NCBI GenBank assembly: GCA_000969725.1
Contig: JXSR01S027706.1
DNA: 24,181 bases
Direction: 5' to 3' (one strand)
Source of the DNA: Ophiothrix spiculata
Taxonomy: Eukaryota; Echinodermata; Ophiuroidea; Amphilepidida; Ophiotrichidae
The position numbers and the translations under genes are program-made. Under the pieces are notes generated by a model that had not been told where the DNA came from, searched no databases, and saw nothing but the letters and a program-made list of their open reading frames with translations. This document shows positions 17,834 through 24,181 of this stretch, in pieces (within the stretch, counting starts at the first letter, position 1; each line of letters begins with the position of its first letter).

Positions 17834-19396
17834 TACCATGTATCTACGGATTGCCAAAAGTACATAAACAGAAAATCCCTGTGCGCCCAAATGTTTCGAG
17901 CATTGGATCTGTGTGTTTCAATCTCGCCAGATTTATTTCGGACATCTCATCACCTCTTGTCGGAAAGTCGCCGCATCATATACAAAACTCACAGGATTTT
18001 GTAAATAAATTTAAGGTCTGGTGTTGAAAGACGATGAATTAATAATTAATCATCTTTATTACATCGTATGATGTTTCCGCAATATTTACTAGTGAACCTA
18101 TGGATAGAGCTCTGTAAGTGGTTGATAGTCTTTTGAACACTGGTAACAAAGCACGTACTTAATTAAATGCTTCACAAATCATTTTGCTTAACAACAACTT
18201 ATTTTAAATTCAGAGGATTATTGTATAAGCAAGATCATGGACTAGCCCAATCATTGCTAACCTCTAAAAGGATTTTTTTGAATTGGAGGTAATAAAATCT
18301 GCTACCCACCCCGCGCGTCTGGATGCGATATGTGGATGATACGTTTGTTGTGATCAATAAGTCAAACTCTCAACAGTTCACGGATCACATTAACAGCTTA
18401 GATCTGCATATAAAATTCACCAATGATTCAGAGAAAGATGGGACTTTGCCTTTCCTGGACACACTAGTAACCAGGCTCACTGACGGTAGTCTCAATGTCA
18501 GTGTATATAGAAAACCCACCCACACTGACCAATACCTGGCTTTTGATTCACACCATCACTAGAACACAAGCTCAGCGTTATTAGGATCCTTTTCCATAGA
18601 CCGGACACCGTTGTTACGAACTCGTCTGACAAAGAACATGAAATTAACCATGTGAAATCGGCCTTAGAATGATACGGACTTGAGTTTTAAAAGAGCCTGT
18701 GCTACAAAGGAATAGTCCGATCCTAGGACCTTGATTTTTTCTGGATTACTATCCACAATATCCACTATCACATACCACTTTACTAGAAAGCCCGAGTTCT
18801 ACATAGCAGACTGATCGCCCCTCCCGAAAAAAAAAGCCCCCCCCCCATTTTTTTTTCGGGATAGGTAGTAAAGTGACTTTCTAGATCACTGGACTTGGTA
18901 GTTATATCCCTCATGTTGGTTTGTGTCACCCGAAAAAATAAGGGTTCTATTAATCGAACTACAAAGGAACACAGAACAGCTCATCCAAATGCCTCTTCAT
19001 CTTCAGACATTTCAACAAGAAAGTCTTTTGTTGTAGCTCCTTATGTTGAAGGGGTTTCTGAACGTCTTCAACGTGTGTTTAAATCTTATAGTGTTTCACT
19101 TTGCCACAAACCACACCGAACTTTGCGTAAACTGCTCGTGGCACCTAAGGACAAGACTTAAGTTGAAGAACAGTCTGGAGTAGTGTACCGGATTCCAGAA
19201 GTTGTAACAAAGTATATGTTGGAAAAACTAAACGAGTTTTGGTGGGCGGCTTAAAAAACACACCGCAAAAACCGCTTATAATCTTTCTGCCATAGCGGAA
19301 CATTATCAGAAATCCGGACATGAACCAGATCAAATTTTACCACGCAAATTAAGAGAGGCTATTTACATCAAGAAAGAAGAGACCAGCCCACCCTAA
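17834..19396 (+). pseudogene. Penelope-like retroelement polyprotein (RT + GIY-YIG endonuclease), decayed
   Basis: Reading across frameshifts, blocks appear in the order expected for Penelope-like elements. First come YGLPKVHKQKIPVRPNVSSI (from 17845) and FNLARFISDISSPLVG, then RT motif A as DVSAIFTS (about 18070). A degenerate SPIIANL follows, where part of motif B is deleted. Next are motif C RYVDDTFVV (18326), PFLDTLVTR, VYRKPTHTDQYL and HKLSVIRILFHR. Last are the linker APYVEGVSERLQRVF, GVVYRIP (19177), a frameshifted VYVGKTKR that gives the GIY-YIG signature, AIAEHYQKSGHEPD, and the end at 19396. Such elements encode a telomerase-related RT and a GIY-YIG nuclease for target-primed integration. 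At least four frameshifts, several stops, a truncated 5' end and a palindromic insertion at 18776-18875 rule out function. The C-terminus is frameshifted relative to the inverted copy. Confidence 0.9.
18776..18875. mobile_element. ~100-bp palindromic insertion in the PLE linker
   Basis: CACTTTACTA at 18776-18785 is perfectly complementary to TAGTAAAGTG at 18866-18875. Inside is a perfect 13-bp hairpin, CCCG followed by nine A (18823-18835) against nine T followed by CGGG (18848-18860), around a loop containing ten C. It separates the RT end from the GIY-YIG linker and contributes no sensible codons. It looks like a minimal MITE; I did not find a target duplication. Confidence 0.55.
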
Positions 19397-20265
19397 ATCA
19401 ATTTCTGGTCATGTATTCTTTGAAAAATAAAATTTACATAAAGTGAAAAATATCTTTATTTTATCTCGATACAAACCCATATTATAGTGTAAGCTGAGGC
19501 AAATATCATAGATGATATTGTCGTTGGCGTATATAAGGCAAGAATGTATCTTCTTTCTGATCAAATATCGAGATTAACATATCGTATTTCATGTTTTTGC
19601 ATTTTCGAGAAAAATATTGTTTTCGACCTCTGTCGATAAATGGTTATGTTTTTGTGGTAGCAATATCTGTTAATAATTTTGACTTTTAACCGAGAAAGTT
19701 TATTTCAAAATTCTATTAATTTAAAACTTTGTAAAACATTTTGATAAAAAAAGGAAAGAAAAACAAAAAGGACTCCAAAACAATGTTACCCGGCTCATAA
19801 AAAAATTATAAAAATGCGTTGTAAATAGTGATAATTATTGTTTTTCAACTCAGATTTGCATTATTTTTTGGGTTAGGTTCCTTCATACAATGTTATAGTA
19901 CATGTAAGGAAGAACAAGATTTAGGAGTATGCAGAGACTGAAAATTTAAAAACGGTCGTATTTTTCTCACTTTTCTATTATATATTGACACAGATTTAGT
20001 AATATGGGATGGATAAGCCTTTCAGCGGAGATTGCCATGAAAATTTAAAGGATTCCTTAAGATTGTATTGCATTTTCTAATTTATTTCCTATCTGAGTTT
20101 TGGAATTTACTTAAAAGTTACGGGTCTTTTGAATAACGAGATGGTGCGAGTTTTTGCCTTCTTACAAATGACGAACTATCATAAATTGTGCCACACATAA
20201 GGAATAGAGTCTCCAAATTATATATATTTTTGCCCTGACTTATTGATTGATTTTTTTTTTCTAGA
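19397..20265. other. AT-rich stretch without recognisable feature
   Basis: The first few dozen bases may be the 3' flank of the Penelope-like pseudogene. Beyond that I see no gene, RNA, transposon terminus or copy of another part of the window. Confidence 0.4.
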
Positions 20266-20269
20266 AACA

Positions 20270-21430
20270 TCGAGTTTTAGTTATTAAACTATATACCTAT
20301 TCCTGCTTCATTGTGGTCGGTCCAAATGATAAAAGATCAGACACATCGGTGGTTATGAAATAAAATACAGCAACTGAAAAAATAAGAAAAACAACAGACA
20401 GAAACAAGAAGGCATAGGGAAAGGAACTCAATAACATCTAGAGGATAGTTTTCATGATTATAATTATTATACCTAAGGGATCGTAATTATTATACCCTAG
20501 GAATATTTAGGAGGAAGCACAAAGGACATTTCTGCACGATGGATCATAATTATTAAACCTATTGCAAGGGAGCACAGATTTGAGAGAAGAAAAAATAAAT
20601 GAATAGATTCTTGGTTGGTTTTTTTTTTGTTTGTTTGTTTTGTTTGCTTTTAACCTAGGATTTGTCATGTCATATTGTTACATTCCCTACACATACAATA
20701 TCAATTTTGATTGACGATCTTTTATGCAATACGTCTTGTGCAGGAACACGTTAGCTGTGTGGATTCAAAATAAGTTTCCCTATGACATTGTCGCAGTTGC
20801 TAAGATAAAATAAATAAATTCAATAAAATCAGTCATACCCAAAGGATATTTTCTTACAATAGATCATAATTATACCCAAGGGATATTTGCAGGGACCCAC
20901 AAATGTGAAATGTTATACAAATTCCATAATCATGTCAGTATTGTGATGACTCACCCCGAAAAGGGGAACTTTGCGACAAAACACTTTTCAAGAAACAGGC
21001 GAAAATAGGCAGCAAAAAATAAAGAAAATAATCAGAATTTCTAGCAAATTTTCTGTTGCAAAATTTGATTGCATTGATCAATGATCAATTTCAACAAGAA
21101 AGGTGTCATTTTAAAGCTTAGAAAATGCTGCAACAGATGAAATGATAAAATCAAAATTGATATCATGTGCAAAGTCTCTCCTTTCGACGTGAGCCATCAC
21201 AAATGAAGAAAAATGCCAACCCCTTGGTCACATGGTTGCAGCCTAGATAAAGGATAAAGTTCATAAATTGACAGAGATATCTGGCAGTACATGCTTCTAA
21301 ATAATTTAAATGACAAGAACATCAATGAAATGACCATTTTCCTGGTTTGCTGTCATGATTAATAACATGTCTTTTACTCTTTGAAGCCCGACATGCTCTT
21401 TTGTTATTTTATGTTTCATGTTTTTACTAT
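20270..21430 (+). repeat. Diverged copy of 3900-4880
   Basis: Collinear words shared with the upstream block include CCTGCTTCATTGTGG, ATCGTAATTATTATACCCTA, ATCATAATTATTAA, ATTTGAGAGAA, GATTGACGA, ACCCCTTGG, TGCTGTCA and ACATGTCTTTTACTC. A (TTTG)n run at 20620-20650 and extra copies of a GATCATAATTAT-ACCCAAGGGATATTTGCAGG-like motif distinguish it. It is non-coding. Confidence 0.75.
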
Positions 21431-21464
21431 CTATATGAACGACATCTTTCAAAAGCGAATGTAA

Positions 21465-21790
21465 GCAGTAGGTACTTATATTTATAGATATAATGGTTAG
21501 TAACATTTTGGATATTAACACTCGGAAGAAGTGTTATAGAATATTCCCTAGGGGTGTAATGATATTAAGACAAGCTTGGAACAAAAAGGTGAGGTTATCT
21601 CTCTTAGTTTATAAGGACACAACCTTTAATTGGTTACAATTAATGTAGAACAAAAACAAAACTTTCATTTATGATTCAATGGTTATCCACGTCACTCATC
21701 TATGACTATAGATAATTATTTTGTTGAGCGGAGCCATTTTTTTTACATTTTCAGTAATAAAATGCCTTCAACAAATTCGGCACGTTATTT
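21465..21790 (+). repeat. Third copy of the 7915-8240 segment
   Basis: Shared with units A and B in order: AGTGTTATAGAATATTCCC (7979 region: GGCGTTATAGAATATTCCC), ATGATATTAAGA, GGACACAACCTTTAATTGGT (A: GAACACGGTCTTCCATTTAG), AATGTAGAACAAAAACAAAA, CCACGTCACTCATC and AAATTCGGCAC. It directly follows the copy of 3900-4880, so the roughly 3 kb that separates these blocks in unit A is missing here. This supports one ancestral unit with internal loss. Confidence 0.75.
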
Positions 21791-24181
21791 AAAATTGAAA
21801 ACCATGTTTCTCGCCTAAACCCGACCAAGATTTTGCGTTTCCCTGTAGACTTGTTACTAAAATAAGCTGATTATTGTTTTAATTGTTTGGATTTATTCAA
21901 TGAAGTCTATTAATCCACAAAGGCATAATTCAACCTATTTTCAATAACATGACTCGTTAATTTCGAATTTCCTAAATTATAATACATGGTTCTAACACAG
22001 AATCATGTATTTAATTTTGAGATTCTAATACAAAACACAGTTTTGGCTTTTCTTTTAAATAGCAGGAACTATACATTAATCTTAATAGTTAACTTCCAGT
22101 TGAAGAGTAGTAGAGTACAATTTGTTAACTAAAGCTGAACTAAATACTTGATTTTTGATTGTTTGAGGCCGACAATTTGTTTACAAAAAAGTAAACTGGA
22201 AAATTGAAATCAATAAATGTTTTAGGCTAAGAAAATTAATGAAAATTATGGCCATTAGTCAAAGAAATTGCAAAAGTAATGATATTTTCAGGATAATATC
22301 AGACAAACATATACAACAACTAGTCCAAAATCTAGAAAAATCTAGTTGGTGGAACAGTGATTAATTTGCATAAAACAAAATGGCTGCCAAAACAGGGGTT
22401 AAAATTTAAAAATTGGTTAAATCGTGTTAAAAACCATTCTATTGTGTTCCACTAATCACAAAGAATCAGAAAAAGTATACTTTTACCTATCTCCGATGTA
22501 TGGTTAATTTGTTTGACTAATTTTTTTATTTTTACTAGCCTATAACTTGATAGCTTGATAAGAAGTTATGGTTAATAGCTTAAAGATATTTCATTGTTAG
22601 CTTGTCCTTGACTGCATTGATATCGATACTATTGGTAGGTTATTGTCAACGATAGTATCGGCAAGCTTATAGTTGATTTTTCGATTACTTACCTATCAGT
22701 ATATTCCAAGTTTGAAATGAGGAAGTCACGTATGTGGTCACATGATGCCGTTATGGTCGATTTAGGCACACACATGGTAAAGTATTTCCCATCTGAGGTA
22801 TAAAACAATCAGGGTGGTAATCAAGAACAGTACATTTACCCTAATGTTGCTCTAATCACTTGAAATTAAAAGTTTCTAGTCTGAGTAATGTTATTCTTAA
22901 TAATTTCCTTAATTATCTCCTTCCCAATCTTTTGGTTTGATATGGGTATAACATAATATGACATGCATGAAATCAATCTTAAAGTGATCTCTTATTTAAC
23001 AAAAAGCACGTCTTCGAGTATGTAAATAATCCCCCTGTTAAAAATAAAAAGTGCAAAGGCTTTTAGATGGATTTATCTAGACCGCATCTTTTTAATCATG
23101 AGGGATCTAACATAACCTTTCCGCTTTCTTATTTCAAGCAATTATATTTGATAGTTTTCTTTATAAGCATGTTTAGTAAACAGTGTAAAATTAAAAGTGG
23201 CAATTTAGTTTACCCCTTATATAATATTAACATGTAGAAAAAAAATGAAAAATATGCACTCTCAACTAAATATTGACCATAAACTTTAAAAACATTACCA
23301 ATATTTCAGTTTCATTTCCAGCATACCGGTAGGGTAATAAACACAATAAAAAGCGGTTGATTACAGCATACGAAAATGCGCGGGGATTTCAATTTCAGTT
23401 TTTTCTGCATGACTACGAAATAACAAATCGAAATAGAAATATGAGGGGAAATCGCTAACATCTTATTACTGAGATGGTAACGAGGAATTACGTCATAGGT
23501 TGGAGTGTTGAAGCATTTGCTTGAAACTTAATGCTGCCGGGTAATCTTTGTCCCTCATGGAATCAAAGTCCGCGTACCATAACGAAATAAAGCGTGAAAC
23601 TAATGTTTCGTTAGAGTTGTTAGCCTATAATTTAATGTACAACCCGGGCAATAAGAAAGGCGCACTGACAATCTTTCTACACCGGTGGGCAGACCAAATG
23701 TTCACTTACAAATATACTTAAAACTATCAATCTATCGATGACAGAAATTGCATTTCATCTTTTATTTATTGATACATTCATTTTTTTACTTGAGAGTAAA
23801 AACGTTGTTGTTTAAACATTTTGATGTATGATCTACAAAGCCAACGACTTGTTCTAACAGTGACTCCGTTCAAATATCTAGTAACGAAATTTGTGATCAT
23901 TGCATTCATTGCGTTCATTACACCCGGTTCTATGTATTGTATTTGTGAAATAGTAAATACCACGGGAGTCAAAAAAATGCAATAATTAGATGGAAGCCAT
24001 ATTGTAAGAACAAAAGTAATTTCGAACAAATAATATTAATTTCTAAATAGATCATGAATAAAGCTTTCAAAGGGTGAAAGAATGGTGCAAATTCATAAAG
24101 GCATTGCGAAGATATCCTTATTTGAATATTATGGTATGAAAACAGTACTGTCCAAATGAGCATGCCTCGTCAAACGACAGT
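21791..24181. other. AT-rich stretch without recognisable feature
   Basis: No gene, RNA or mobile-element end could be supported. Local structure is limited to a 9-bp perfect inverted repeat, CGATACTAT at 22624-22632 with its complement at 22652-22660 (19-base loop). The minus-strand frames at 23778-24163 are hydrophobic but have no ATG at the claimed starts and no family motif. Confidence 0.4.

Noticed and set aside
23778..24163. Hydrophobic minus-strand frames considered as a receptor fragment.
   Set aside because: The start at 24029 is not ATG, there is an upstream in-frame stop, and no seven-transmembrane signature such as NPxxY is present.

Overview
This window looks like AT-rich, intergenic, repeat-dominated DNA from an animal, probably a marine invertebrate. 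The evidence is the absence of any open reading frame that behaves like a gene, the dense packing of DNA-transposon derivatives (hAT-, mariner- and piggyBac-like), a decayed Penelope-like retroelement (RT plus GIY-YIG endonuclease) and a tRNA-like Pol III module. Species cannot be read from the sequence. I found no intact protein-coding gene; nearly all long ORFs are chance frames or translations of low-complexity DNA.

The main structure is a segmental duplication. Unit A (about 5080-9545) and unit B (about 9680-14970) are direct tandem copies of the same non-coding segment, offset by about 4.6 kb. Further diverged pieces of the same ancestral unit lie at 2105-2460, and at 20270-21790, where a block matching 3900-4880 is joined directly to a third copy of 7915-8240. 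Because the units are paralogous, each serves as the empty-site control for insertions in the other. Unit A gained a hAT-like MITE (7146-7660, 8-bp target duplication, containing a 200-bp polypyrimidine tract) and a 210-bp element (7678-7887, 8-bp duplication). Unit B gained a 1-kb mariner-like long-TIR element (10811-11840, TA target), a GATC-rich palindromic foldback (12131-12372, TTAA flanks), a 756-bp segment carrying a tRNA-like sequence (13444-14199, TTAA flanks) and a piggyBac-like MITE (14591-14858, TTAA target). For most of these the pre-insertion site can be read in the sister copy.

Other regions are as follows. Positions 597-1975 hold a nested foldback/TIR element with a possible Harbinger-transposase scrap. 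Positions 2460-3900 are unannotated, with strong C-over-G strand skew. Positions 16962-19396 hold a head-to-head pair of Penelope-like fragments: a minus-strand 3' piece (GIY-YIG C-terminus plus a possible hammerhead-like hairpin), itself split by a 588-bp foldback, followed by a plus-strand RT/GIY-YIG pseudogene. Positions 14975-16960, 19397-20265 and 21791-24181 show nothing I can name.

No set of genes works together here. The value of the window is as a layered record of duplication and nested transposition. All similarities were judged by eye; no alignment or database search was run.
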